Below, piece by piece: positions 52,613-62,125 of a stretch of DNA of 64,000 nt (its first letter is position 1; each line of letters starts with the position of its first letter). Source of the stretch: Vagococcus allomyrinae (GTDB taxonomy: Bacteria; Bacillota; Bacilli; Lactobacillales; Vagococcaceae). The stretch is taken from the NCBI RefSeq assembly GCF_017829975.1, contig NZ_JAEEGA010000013.1, positions 115,234-179,233 of the forward strand. The letters run 5' to 3'. The notes below the pieces were generated by a model that was given only the letters and a program-made list of their open reading frames with translations, did no database searches and was not told the origin of the DNA. The position numbers and the translations under genes were made by a program.

Positions 52613-53828
52613 TGAGTTTGAATTTGATAAATATCCTTTTACTATAAAAAAAGAAGCAACCAGCTGGGAATTGACCTTAAAGCAAAGCGAAGTGCTGGTC
52701 CATGATGAAAAGGACTTGGCGATTTTAACCTTGACCAACCGCCAATTTTTACCTGCCAGTTTTCACTGGGAAGAAGACAGTGTTACCTTTACCTACCAAG
52801 TCGCTCAGGATTATCTGGACATTGAAGGCGTCAAAGGACAAGAGAGAGGGCAAAAATTGCGGGCTCTGATTAATTTAGGCGAAGTCAACGAATTACTGGC
52901 GCTACCCGTTAGCTTTTTTATCCATCCGGAAAATGTCTTGTTTGACAGCAACCTGATGCCAAAATTGGCCTATCGGGGCTTAAGTGACAAGATGCCACCG
53001 AAAGCGACCACTGAAGAAGGTTTGTTGAGACAATACAAGTGTTTTATTCTAGCCTTAATGGAAGAGAAAAAGACCTTTACCGAGCTTTATGATGGCAACC
53101 TTGACACCTATCGTGGCAGCAAATTTGCCAAGGCAGTGCTAGAAGCAACCAATTTCGAGCAGTTGATTGACTATTTAAACGTGGTCTACCAACAAGAAGT
53201 GACAGATGATAAAAACCGCATGCGCAAAGTCTCAAAACGCCAGTACCGGATTTACCAGCAATTGTCGATTTGGTTTGGTATTTTGGCAGTCGTGTTGGCA
53301 ATACCAGTTGGTTATTTCCTATTTTTCAGAGAACCCTTTCAAGCGAAGGTTTTATCAGCAGATACTGCTTTTTTGAAAAACGACTACGAAGCGGTCATTA
53401 GCACCTTAGAGCCAATCGACACCCAATCAGTGCCTTATTCGCAAAAATACACCTTAGCTTATTCTTTTGTTCAAGGGAAAGACTTTTCTGATAAACAAAA
53501 GACGATTATTTTGAACAACATCAGTTTGAAATCTGACGAAGAGTATTTAGGCTATTGGATTGAAAATGGCCGTGGGAACTTGGATGAGGCCTTGGACATC
53601 GCTAAGAAGTTAGAAGATTCCGATTTAATTTTATACGGTTTGATGCAAAAAATTGAACAAGTTAGAAACGATTCGAATTTAAGTGGCAGTGAGCGGGAAG
53701 AACAAATCGATAAGTTTGAAAGTGACTATAAAAAATACGATGAAAAACGTGAAAAAAGTTTGAACCCTGAAGAAAAAGCAACAGAAGGTCAAACAGACGA
53801 TACCACCGAAACGTCTGGAGGCAACTAA
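52599..53828 (+). CDS. essB: Type VII secretion protein EssB
   Basis: 409 residues: an N-terminal pseudokinase-like cytoplasmic domain (to about 215), one membrane helix (LSIWFGILAVVLAIPVGYFL, about 225-245) and an extracellular helical domain with a Glu/Lys/Thr-rich tail. Fits YukC/EssB. The start is ATG 52599 after GGAGGAAG; the frame is open further upstream but within esaB. Confidence 0.93.
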   Translation: MTKISEFEFDKYPFTIKKEATSWELTLKQSEVLVHDEKDLAILTLTNRQFLPASFHWEEDSVTFTYQVAQDYLDIEGVKGQERGQKLRALINLGEVNELLALPVSFFIHPENVLFDSNLMPKLAYRGLSDKMPPKATTEEGLLRQYKCFILALMEEKKTFTELYDGNLDTYRGSKFAKAVLEATNFEQLIDYLNVVYQQEVTDDKNRMRKVSKRQYRIYQQLSIWFGILAVVLAIPVGYFLFFREPFQAKVLSADTAFLKNDYEAVISTLEPIDTQSVPYSQKYTLAYSFVQGKDFSDKQKTIILNNISLKSDEEYLGYWIENGRGNLDEALDIAKKLEDSDLILYGLMQKIEQVRNDSNLSGSEREEQIDKFESDYKKYDEKREKSLNPEEKATEGQTDDTTETSGGN

Positions 53829-53830
53829 CG

Positions 53831-56800
53831 ATGACGATGATTTTAACCCTTTATTTAGATGGCTTTCGCTATCAAAAACATCTGGAGACTGACCATAGTT
53901 ATCAGTTAGCCAAAGACATTTTAGTGACACAAGAAAAGAACCACACAGCCTTAGCTGAATGGGAAGTGACCTATGAAGACGGTTGGTTGCTAAAGTCCAA
54001 GGAGCAGTCTTTGAGCTTAAGCGAAAACCTAAAACAGGTCTTTCCTGAGACCAGCTTAGGCGAGTTGGCGTTTTGGTTGACAGCGGCCACACCTTTAGAA
54101 ATTTACGATACCTTAGGTCAAACCGAATTACGAATTGGCAGCGATCAAGGGGCAGACGTCAGTCTGGCTGATGACAGCTTCCATCTCTTGTTGACCCAAC
54201 AAGCGACGGGCTGGCAAGTCACCAATCTTAAGGAACAGTTATACTTGAATAACAGCTTGGTCAACAGCTCTCAGTTTAGCCTGGAAATGGGCGATGAATT
54301 GGCTATCGGCAGTTACCTGATCAAAGTCTTTGAAAAAGAACTGCTGATTTCAAGCAACTTAGTCTCTCACAGTAGCTTGAGCCAAGTTTTTACATCACGC
54401 TATATCACTTATGCGGATTATCCTGATTTTCACCGTTCGCCACGGATTATTTACCGTGAACCGGAAGATGAAAAAGCGGTTAACCCACCACCTGAAGAGA
54501 TCAAGAAACCAACCGATCAATTGTTAAAAACCTTAATTCCACCGTTGATTATGTTTATTATGACCTTGGTAATGGCCTTTGTTATGAAGCGAGGGATCAT
54601 GGTAATTGCTACGGCGGCTACGACCTTAGTGACGATTGTCTTTTCGATTACTAATTTTATTAAAACCCGTAAAGACTACAAACAGAATGTGATCGACCGC
54701 CGGGAAAGCTATGAATTGTACTTAACCCTCAAATCAATGGAACTTCATGAATTAAATGAAGAACAAAAAGCGGGCCAATTGTATCACTACCCATCGATTG
54801 AAGAGTTAACTGAATTGGCTAAAACCTATAATCACCGGATCTACGAGAAAACACCCTTGCATTTTGATTTCTTGTATTACCGCTTAGGTTTAGGGGATGT
54901 GCCGAGCTCTAGTCAGATCAAGTATTCAAATGCCGAGCGGGAGAAAAAAGGCGATGATCTGGAAGAACGTGGCTTTGAACTCTATCAAAAAAGTTTGACG
55001 GTCACCGGGATGCCTTCGACGGCTAATTTAATGAATGGCCCGGTTGGCTATATCGGTCCGCGTAAATTAGTGATCGAGCAGCTGCAACTACTAGTCAATC
55101 AATTGGCTATGTTCCACAGCTACCACGATTTACAGCTGGTGACGATTTTCCCAGAAGAAGAATTGCCAGAGTGGGAGTGGATGCGCTGGTTGCCACACGC
55201 TTCCTTACAAGAGATGAACGTTCGTGGCTTTGTTTACAATCAACGAAGTCGTGATCAAGTTTTAAACAGTTTGAACCAAATCTTAAAAAACCGTCAAAAT
55301 ACTTTAAATGAAGAGAAAAGTAAACGGGACAGCACGATTTTTTCACCTCACTATGTGGTGATGGTGACTGACGAAAAACTGATTCTTGATCATGTGATCA
55401 TGGAATTCTTTACAGAAGATCCGTCAGAACTGGGCTGTAGTGTGATTTTTGTCCAAGACGTCATGAGTAGTTTGTCAGAAAATGTTAAGACAGTTATCGA
55501 CATTCGCGACCGTAATACTGGAGTTTTAGTCTTAGAAGAAGGCAATCTGAAAAGTGACACCTTTGAGCTGGATCACTTCCCAGCGAACTGTGACAAAGAA
55601 GAATTGCCACGTTTGTTGGCACCCTTGAATCACTTGCAAAATCTTAAGAGCAGCATTCCTGAGACCGTCACCTTTATGGAATTATACGGCGTGGAGCGCT
55701 TTGAAGAATTAAATGTCTTAGCACGCTGGGCGGAGCACTCCCCGCATAAGAGTTTAGCCGTGCCTTTAGGCTTACGTGGGAAAGACGATATCGTCAATTT
55801 AAACCTTCATGAAAAAGCCCACGGACCTCATGGTTTGGTGGCTGGGACGACCGGTTCAGGTAAATCGGAAATCGTTCAAAGTTATATCATCAGTTTAGCC
55901 GTCAATTTCCATCCTTATGACGTGGCATTCTTGCTGATTGACTACAAAGGCGGAGGGATGGCCAATTTATTCCGTGATCTGCCTCATTTACTAGGAACCA
56001 TCACCAACTTGGACGGGGCTCAAAGTATGCGTGCTTTGATTTCGATCAATGCCGAACTAAAACGACGTCAACGCCTGTTCTCAGAGAACGATGTCAACCA
56101 CATCAATCAGTATCAAAAATTATACAAGAGTGGCGACGTTAGCGAACCGATGCCCCATCTTTTCTTAATCAGTGATGAGTTTGCGGAGTTGAAGTCGGAA
56201 CAGCCAGAATTTATGGCAGAACTGGTTTCCACCGCCCGGATTGGTCGTTCCCTAGGGATTCACTTGATCCTAGCGACGCAAAAACCATCTGGGGTCGTTG
56301 ATGACCAAATTTGGAGTAACTCGAAATTTAAATTAGCCCTCAAAGTAGCCGATCGTTCTGACTCTATGGAAATGTTAAAAACCGCTGATGCGGCGGAAAT
56401 TACCCAACCAGGTCGCGCTTACTTGCAAGTCGGGAACAATGAGATTTACGAATTGTTCCAAAGCGCTTGGAGTGGTGCCGATTATCAACCAGATAAAGAC
56501 GATCAACAAATTGAAGATCATACGATTTACCGTATCAATGACTTAGGTCAGTACGAGATTCTCAGTGAAGATTTAAGTGGCTTGGAAGATGTGGAAGATG
56601 TGAAACAAATTCCCACCGAGCTGGATGCTGTCGTAGCTGGGATCAAAGAAATTGTAGAAGAACAAGCCATTGAGACCTTACCAAGTCCTTGGTTGCCACC
56701 ATTGCCTGAGCGAGTGTATCTACCTGACTTACAGGAGATTGACTATCAAGCGAACTGGCAAGGGGAGAAACAAGCACTAGTGCCAGTTTTAGGCACGATT

Positions 56801-58339
56801 GACTTACCAAGTCGTCAAGCTCAGGAAACCCTGGCCATCGACTTAAGTAAAGACGGCCATCTAGCCGTGTATTCAAGCCCAGGTTACGGGAAATCCAGCT
56901 TTATCCAAACGATCGTCATGGGACTGGCCCGGATTCACAATCCTGAGCGCCTCCACGTCTATCTATTAGACTTTGGAACCAATGGCCTCCTGCCATTACG
57001 AGCCCTGCCTCACACGGCAGACAGTATGACCGTTGACGACGAAGAAAAAATCGGCAAGTTTGTCCGCCGGATGGAAGCCGAAGTCAAACGCCGTAAAAAA
57101 CTCTTAAGTGAGTACGCCGTGGCCAGCTTAAGCATGTATGAAAAAGCCAGTGGCAACGAAGAACCGATCATCTTCTTACCAGTCGATGGTTACGAAGGCA
57201 TTAAAGGCAATAAGTTTGAAGAAGTCTTGGAAAAAATGATTACTTCCATCGCCCGTGAAGGTGCGGCAGTGGGGATTCACTTACTGATTTCAGCTGGTCG
57301 TCAATCGGCGATGCGGGTGCAGTTACAAGGCAATATCAAAGTTCAAATCCCGTTAAAACTCAACGATGACAGCGAACCACGTTCCGTCGTTGGTCGAACC
57401 GATCTGATCATTGAAGACATGGCCGGTCGTGGTCTCTTTAAAACAGAGGATGGCGCGCAATCAATCCAAGTGGCATTACCTAATCGAGGGGAAGACCCAT
57501 TGGAGATCATTGAGGGCATTAGACAAGAAGCGAAAGAGATGGCGGAGTATTGGAATGGTGAGTTACCAGAGGAGATTCCGATGGTGCCGGAAGTGTTGTA
57601 CTTTGATGAGTTTAGGAAGAATACACGAGTGGAGAAAGCTGTTGAAAATGGAATGATTCCGATTGGATTAGATTTTGAACAAGTTGATGTCGTTTCGAAA
57701 TCACTAATTGATTATCCTCAATTTGTTGTATTGGCACCAAGTTATGAACGTGTCACAAGAAGTATATTGAGTATGCAACGATTTATGATGATGAGTGAAA
57801 AATATGATTATATTATTTTTGATAATCAAGATGGGGACTTAATAGAATTTAGCGCTAGTGCGAAGGGATATTCTTCAAACAAAGACGAGTTTATGTCAAT
57901 TTGTGAAGATATTTTAGAAATCATTGAGGATCGCGAAGATGATTTTGAAGATATGAAAGAGGATGGCGAGATTAATACTAGTAAAGAATTCGTGAATTCT
58001 ATTAACTCAACGGTGATAGTAATTCCAAATATTTCGTATTTCTTAGTTGATTTGAGTGCTGAATTGGAAAAGAACATTGTCACAATTATTCAGAGAGGTG
58101 CAAAAGTAGGTGTGTGCTTATTATATGGTTCAATTTACAATGCTGTAAGCGGGTATGGTGAATTTAGTAACATACTTAAAAAAGTTGATAAAGGACTTGT
58201 GTTAGGTAAAGTAAGTGATCAAAATCAACTTAAAGCGTCAAATGTTGGGTATAGGGAACCAAGTGTGGATGACACAGAAGGCTACTTTGTAGAAAATGAC
58301 TTTGCAGAAAAAGTTAAAATTTCATTGGTAGCAAAATAA
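53831..58339 (+). CDS. essC: FtsK/SpoIIIE-type ATPase EssC with exchanged C-terminus
   Basis: 1502 residues. FHA domain (about 95-170), two membrane helices (about 235-285), then ATPase domains: D1 Walker A GTTGSGKSE near residue 671 and Walker B FLISDEFAEL; D2 with SPGYGKSSF near 1015; D3, from about 1260, degenerate with no P-loop (APSYERVTRS). After about base 57600 base composition falls: one 60-base row at 56881 counts 30 G+C, one at 57841 counts 21. In staphylococci and Listeria the EssC C-terminus comes in variants that fix the effector set; this one appears to be of that kind. Confidence 0.95.
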   Translation: MTMILTLYLDGFRYQKHLETDHSYQLAKDILVTQEKNHTALAEWEVTYEDGWLLKSKEQSLSLSENLKQVFPETSLGELAFWLTAATPLEIYDTLGQTELRIGSDQGADVSLADDSFHLLLTQQATGWQVTNLKEQLYLNNSLVNSSQFSLEMGDELAIGSYLIKVFEKELLISSNLVSHSSLSQVFTSRYITYADYPDFHRSPRIIYREPEDEKAVNPPPEEIKKPTDQLLKTLIPPLIMFIMTLVMAFVMKRGIMVIATAATTLVTIVFSITNFIKTRKDYKQNVIDRRESYELYLTLKSMELHELNEEQKAGQLYHYPSIEELTELAKTYNHRIYEKTPLHFDFLYYRLGLGDVPSSSQIKYSNAEREKKGDDLEERGFELYQKSLTVTGMPSTANLMNGPVGYIGPRKLVIEQLQLLVNQLAMFHSYHDLQLVTIFPEEELPEWEWMRWLPHASLQEMNVRGFVYNQRSRDQVLNSLNQILKNRQNTLNEEKSKRDSTIFSPHYVVMVTDEKLILDHVIMEFFTEDPSELGCSVIFVQDVMSSLSENVKTVIDIRDRNTGVLVLEEGNLKSDTFELDHFPANCDKEELPRLLAPLNHLQNLKSSIPETVTFMELYGVERFEELNVLARWAEHSPHKSLAVPLGLRGKDDIVNLNLHEKAHGPHGLVAGTTGSGKSEIVQSYIISLAVNFHPYDVAFLLIDYKGGGMANLFRDLPHLLGTITNLDGAQSMRALISINAELKRRQRLFSENDVNHINQYQKLYKSGDVSEPMPHLFLISDEFAELKSEQPEFMAELVSTARIGRSLGIHLILATQKPSGVVDDQIWSNSKFKLALKVADRSDSMEMLKTADAAEITQPGRAYLQVGNNEIYELFQSAWSGADYQPDKDDQQIEDHTIYRINDLGQYEILSEDLSGLEDVEDVKQIPTELDAVVAGIKEIVEEQAIETLPSPWLPPLPERVYLPDLQEIDYQANWQGEKQALVPVLGTIDLPSRQAQETLAIDLSKDGHLAVYSSPGYGKSSFIQTIVMGLARIHNPERLHVYLLDFGTNGLLPLRALPHTADSMTVDDEEKIGKFVRRMEAEVKRRKKLLSEYAVASLSMYEKASGNEEPIIFLPVDGYEGIKGNKFEEVLEKMITSIAREGAAVGIHLLISAGRQSAMRVQLQGNIKVQIPLKLNDDSEPRSVVGRTDLIIEDMAGRGLFKTEDGAQSIQVALPNRGEDPLEIIEGIRQEAKEMAEYWNGELPEEIPMVPEVLYFDEFRKNTRVEKAVENGMIPIGLDFEQVDVVSKSLIDYPQFVVLAPSYERVTRSILSMQRFMMMSEKYDYIIFDNQDGDLIEFSASAKGYSSNKDEFMSICEDILEIIEDREDDFEDMKEDGEINTSKEFVNSINSTVIVIPNISYFLVDLSAELEKNIVTIIQRGAKVGVCLLYGSIYNAVSGYGEFSNILKKVDKGLVLGKVSDQNQLKASNVGYREPSVDDTEGYFVENDFAEKVKISLVAK

Positions 58340-58356
58340 AAATGAAGGTGATAAGC

Positions 58357-59505
58357 ATGGCAACAACTCATTTTAAAAATTTAAATATAGTAGTAAATCA
58401 ACAAGAGTATTTAAACCAAGATACATATGTTACACTAGCGATTTCAGGTGGTTTCTGTACTAAGGAAATATATTTGGTAGACGATAAGAAGAGAGTGTTA
58501 ATAAATCAAGCTAGTTCTTTAGTATTAGGCGTAATGGTAAAGAAAAAATTTAAAGAGGTAACCGGGAAAAGATTGAGAGTAACGGTTAATAAAAATTCCT
58601 TGTCATTTACTTTAAAAACGAAACCTAAAAAATTTGATGATTATATTAGCCAATTATTGAAAGTGATCTATTCAGAGGCAATACTAGATGAGGAGCTTTT
58701 TGAGTATGCAAAAAAGAAGGTCCAAATAGATTTTGGAAAAAGGTACGGTGAAGCAAAACTAAAAAGTTACTATACAATGTTAGAATTTTCTGAACAGAAT
58801 AAGCAATTTAAATTTGCTGGCCTAGCTGAGGATATCAAAGACATAACATATGCACAATTATTAAATTTTAAAGAGAATATGGTTCAGCTTGAAAACAGCA
58901 GCCTATTTGTGAATGGCTACATAGAAAATGAATCTGAGAACATTGTTCAATTTATCGAAAAAAATTCTAAAGAAACAAATAGTATTCAAATTGTTATACC
59001 TGAATATGACCCGTATTTAGAGATGGACAGTCATTTATTTAAATTTGATACTGTTGATTTTGAAATGGGATGTATCAGATTAAATTTTATAGGTAGTACT
59101 ATCACTCTAGAGGAGAGGTATTTGTTGCTCAATTTTATAGGGGTTATGCTATTTGGAAAAGATATAGAATTGAGTATGGATGTTTTTGATACGAACATTA
59201 CTTATATTAAAGCACCTTTAAAGGAGTATAAGTTTGAAATAGAAAAAATATTACTAAGTGCAGACATTGAGAAGTTAAAAACAAAGTTATTGAGTATGCA
59301 TAATTATACGTTAGTAAATAAACCTTATGTTTTTAATAATCTTTTTTCCAATTTAACGATGAATCATGTTGATTATACAGCTTACTTATCACTTCTTATT
59401 GACTGTGATAAAGATAGTATAGCCACATTGTATAGAAAATCAAATATCAAAATTACAGAAGCTCATGAACTATTAAGAGAAAGAGAGTGGTCTGCTAATG
59501 TCTAA
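58357..59505 (+). CDS. M16-like protein without the zinc motif (type VII module)
   Basis: 382 residues with the look of the M16 (pitrilysin) fold: VTLAISGGF strand, helix INQASSLVLGVMVKKKF where the active-site helix would be, RVTVNKNSLSFTLKT, then FDDYISQLLKVIYSEAILDEELFEYAKKKV and ITYAQLLNFKENMVQLENSSLFVNGYI. The HxxEH zinc motif is missing, so no protease activity is expected. Starts at ATG 58357 after GAAGGTG. It lies just after essC and is very AT-rich. Probably a scaffold or processing partner for the effector; that is inference. Confidence 0.65.
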   Translation: MATTHFKNLNIVVNQQEYLNQDTYVTLAISGGFCTKEIYLVDDKKRVLINQASSLVLGVMVKKKFKEVTGKRLRVTVNKNSLSFTLKTKPKKFDDYISQLLKVIYSEAILDEELFEYAKKKVQIDFGKRYGEAKLKSYYTMLEFSEQNKQFKFAGLAEDIKDITYAQLLNFKENMVQLENSSLFVNGYIENESENIVQFIEKNSKETNSIQIVIPEYDPYLEMDSHLFKFDTVDFEMGCIRLNFIGSTITLEERYLLLNFIGVMLFGKDIELSMDVFDTNITYIKAPLKEYKFEIEKILLSADIEKLKTKLLSMHNYTLVNKPYVFNNLFSNLTMNHVDYTAYLSLLIDCDKDSIATLYRKSNIKITEAHELLREREWSANV

Positions 59506-59779
59506 TGAGAAAATAAAAATCGATGCGCGAGTTCTGGATGGTGAAATTGCTAGTGCTCAAGGTTCAGCTAGCGAAGTGCAAAGTATTAAATACGAAATTG
59601 AAACAGATCAAATCATATTAACTAGCATTGATAAATACAAAGAAAGCATAGCCTTACTAAATGAGTCGATTCAAAGCTTTGCTACACTGTTAGATAACGA
59701 TGTTAGAAATTTAGAGGCAATTAAAGCTGAATGGTTAAAATTAGATCAAAATATGGTTAACAAGATTTTTACTAGATAG
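59498..59779 (+). CDS. Small WXG100-like type VII effector partner (DUF3130/TIGR04197-like)
   Basis: 93 residues, mostly two helices with a central break, rich in Ser/Glu (VLDGEIASAQGSASEVQ ... DVRNLEAIKAEW). Size and place, directly before an LXG gene, match Lap1/TIGR04197 or DUF5344 (YwqI) proteins that pair with the LXG domain for export. Overlaps the previous gene by eight bases. No classical WXG is seen. Confidence 0.75.
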   Translation: MSNEKIKIDARVLDGEIASAQGSASEVQSIKYEIETDQIILTSIDKYKESIALLNESIQSFATLLDNDVRNLEAIKAEWLKLDQNMVNKIFTR

Positions 59780-59793
59780 AGAGGAAAATACAT

Positions 59794-61209
59794 ATGCCTA
59801 GATTAGTAAATAATGAAATAGCCCAAATTCTTTCAGATGTAGCTAAAAGTGAAGAAAAAGCTTCAGATGCACTTTACAATCATTTTAAGTCTATGACCAA
59901 GATTATTGGAACAGATAGTTTTAAGGGAGGTGGGGCGGAAGCATATAAGACATATATAGGTGATGTCAATATCAATTATTTAAATACGTTCTTGAACTTA
60001 ATAAAAGAAGTAACTACATCAATTACTGAGATTCAGAAGACTTGCATGGAATTTGAGTCTTCTGAATCAGGTATAGTAGGATCAGGCACTTTGGAAAATG
60101 TGCAAAAAGAATTAGGTACAAAAAAAAATGAATTTGTAGATTTGAATTCAGAAATTGAGCAGTTAAATGTGAAGGCGGCAGAACATATTACATTAAAACA
60201 AATAAGTAGTAGTGATGTGGAATCAGATTTTGATAATGCAGTTAAGATAACTGAGACAATTAGTAAAGGATTATCCACGACTAATAGTACAGCATTAACA
60301 ACTGCGGAATCTTTGTATCAGCGGATTTCAGAGGTGAAAAATGCAATAAGTAAAATTTCAAATGATTACCATGCAAATGGTAGAATTGATTATGATAAAG
60401 TTTCTCAAATCTCTAAAGAAGGTTGGTATACTGTTGAGACTCCAGTGGCATTAATGGAAAAAACATCAAATGATCCATATGGATATGAAGTTTTTGGTGA
60501 TGTTGGAGCAGAATCACAATGGGCTAGAGGATTAAGTAATGATATATATGGTTCTTTTTATGGTAAAGCTGTAGAATATAAATTGAGAGTAGAATCAGGT
60601 GATAACTATTTAGGTGGAGAAGCTTTCTTCAAAGGGCTTAGTGCGGGGGGATACGGACAATTAACGAAGTACTTAAAGGGAGATGCAGAAATCAGTGCTC
60701 TTTCAGCCAATGGTAAATTAAGAATGGGGTTCAATGATGATTATAAGGGAGCTTCGTTAGCGGCAGATGCCCATTTCGTTAAAGCATCGGGGTCATTTGT
60801 TTTAGGATCAGATAATTTTAATGCTTATGCCAAGGCTGAGGCAAGTTTAATGTCTGCTGATGGACATGCTGATTTTGAATTTGAGGAAGACCGTTTTAAA
60901 ATTGGTCTGGGTGGCAATGTCAGTATGGCCGACGTGAAAGCATCATTAGGTTTTTCTTTTTTAGAATACGATAATGGAAAAAAAGATAGCGAGGGGAATA
61001 GCAAAGGTAATTTATTTGGCATTCAAGCTGCTCCCAAACTGGATGCAGGAGTTGGTGCAGAAGCTTCGTTATCAGGAGAGAAAGCTATGAGTTTTGGTCC
61101 AGTTGATGTTAATGCGGTAACGTTAGAATTAGGTGGTTCTTTGGGGCTTGGTTTAAATATAAAAGTTACGCTCCCCATACCAACGTTAAATTTAGGATGG
61201 GGGTTGTAA
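59794..61209 (+). CDS. LXG-domain effector with Ala/Gly-rich C-terminal toxin domain
   Basis: 471 residues. The N-terminal 200 are an LXG-type helical stalk (DSFKGGGAEAYKTYIGDVNINYLNTFL; SGIVGSGTLENVQKEL). The C-terminal 240, after an EVFGDVGAES segment, are built of repeated short beta-like stretches rich in Ala, Gly and Asp (KASGSFVLGSDNFNAYAKAEASLMSADGHA..., then SLGLGLNIKVTLPI). I do not recognise an enzyme motif; a membrane-acting domain is likely given the membrane proteins after it. GAGAGGA precedes the ATG. AT-rich module. Confidence 0.75.
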   Translation: MPRLVNNEIAQILSDVAKSEEKASDALYNHFKSMTKIIGTDSFKGGGAEAYKTYIGDVNINYLNTFLNLIKEVTTSITEIQKTCMEFESSESGIVGSGTLENVQKELGTKKNEFVDLNSEIEQLNVKAAEHITLKQISSSDVESDFDNAVKITETISKGLSTTNSTALTTAESLYQRISEVKNAISKISNDYHANGRIDYDKVSQISKEGWYTVETPVALMEKTSNDPYGYEVFGDVGAESQWARGLSNDIYGSFYGKAVEYKLRVESGDNYLGGEAFFKGLSAGGYGQLTKYLKGDAEISALSANGKLRMGFNDDYKGASLAADAHFVKASGSFVLGSDNFNAYAKAEASLMSADGHADFEFEEDRFKIGLGGNVSMADVKASLGFSFLEYDNGKKDSEGNSKGNLFGIQAAPKLDAGVGAEASLSGEKAMSFGPVDVNAVTLELGGSLGLGLNIKVTLPIPTLNLGWGL

Positions 61210-61211
61210 GA

Positions 61212-61661
61212 ATGATTAGAAAAAGTTGCAAAGTATGGTGGCTTTTCTCAATATTCTCATTTGTATTTGCGTATTCAAATCCATATTTAGGTGCATTAGC
61301 ATTCCCTAACATGATCGCTTGTTTTTTTGATTTTGTTCTTTATGTTTTATTGAAAGGTCATTACAATATTCTACAAAAAAAAATAAAAGAAGGGAATCAT
61401 GTGAATAAACTTAAAAAAGCCTTCAATGTTGAAATTATGGGATTCATTGGTATGAAAGTTTTCATTTTAGTGTGTATTATTTTTGGAACAGTAGTTCTGA
61501 TTGTAAACAATGTGGAACCCAAAAAAATATTAGCACCATTTTATTTCAACTTTATTGCTGAAAATGTTGTTTTACAGACATTTTGTACAGTTTTTTCTTT
61601 GATATGTGCTATTTCGTCTTGTGTTTTATTCATTGTCTATGCAAGATTACATAAACAATAA
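61212..61661 (+). CDS. Membrane protein, probable immunity protein 1
   Basis: 149 residues with about four membrane helices (WWLFSIFSFVFAYSNPYLGAL, IMGFIGMKVFILVCIIFG, and two in the C-terminal third). It starts two bases after the effector stop. Shares the motif NPYLG with NPYIG of the next protein and a similar layout. Position and topology suggest immunity to the effector, as TsaI for TspA in S. aureus. That is inference. Confidence 0.75.
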   Translation: MIRKSCKVWWLFSIFSFVFAYSNPYLGALAFPNMIACFFDFVLYVLLKGHYNILQKKIKEGNHVNKLKKAFNVEIMGFIGMKVFILVCIIFGTVVLIVNNVEPKKILAPFYFNFIAENVVLQTFCTVFSLICAISSCVLFIVYARLHKQ

Positions 61662-61681
61662 CGAAAGGAATTTAATAGGTA

Positions 61682-62125
61682 ATGAAAAAGCTAATACTAC
61701 TATTTTTAGTGCTAATAGTGAGTTTGCTATTAAATCCTTATATTGGATATTGGGGCTGGGGAAGTTTATTTTTGATTTTGCCGTATACTATTTATATGGT
61801 AAATTTATTAGTTTTAAAAAAAATGGACTCTTCTGATAATGTGATTGGAAATTTAGCCAATCAACAATTAGTATTAATTAATAGCCATGTTTATCAATTG
61901 CTTTTAAAAATAATCACTGTAGTGATTGGATTAATGTTGATTGTTTTTTATGTATACCTCACATTAATAAGTAAAGTGAATTATTATTCGAGCTCCACTG
62001 AGAACGAATCTGTTATTAAACTGATTATCAGTATAGTGTTAATCAGTTTAATAATAAACTTCGAGTTGCGAAATATTAACACTAGAAAGGATGACTGTAA
62101 TGGGACTACTAGAAGAATTAAATAA
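61682..62125 (+). CDS. Membrane protein, probable immunity protein 2
   Basis: 147 residues, about four membrane helices: LILLFLVLIVSLLLNPYIGYW, LILPYTIYMVNLLVL, KIITVVIGLMLIVFYVYL, LIISIVLISLIINF. Looks like a diverged relative of the preceding protein. The next gene begins before its end. Tandem immunity copies are common next to LXG toxins. Confidence 0.75.
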   Translation: MKKLILLFLVLIVSLLLNPYIGYWGWGSLFLILPYTIYMVNLLVLKKMDSSDNVIGNLANQQLVLINSHVYQLLLKIITVVIGLMLIVFYVYLTLISKVNYYSSSTENESVIKLIISIVLISLIINFELRNINTRKDDCNGTTRRIK

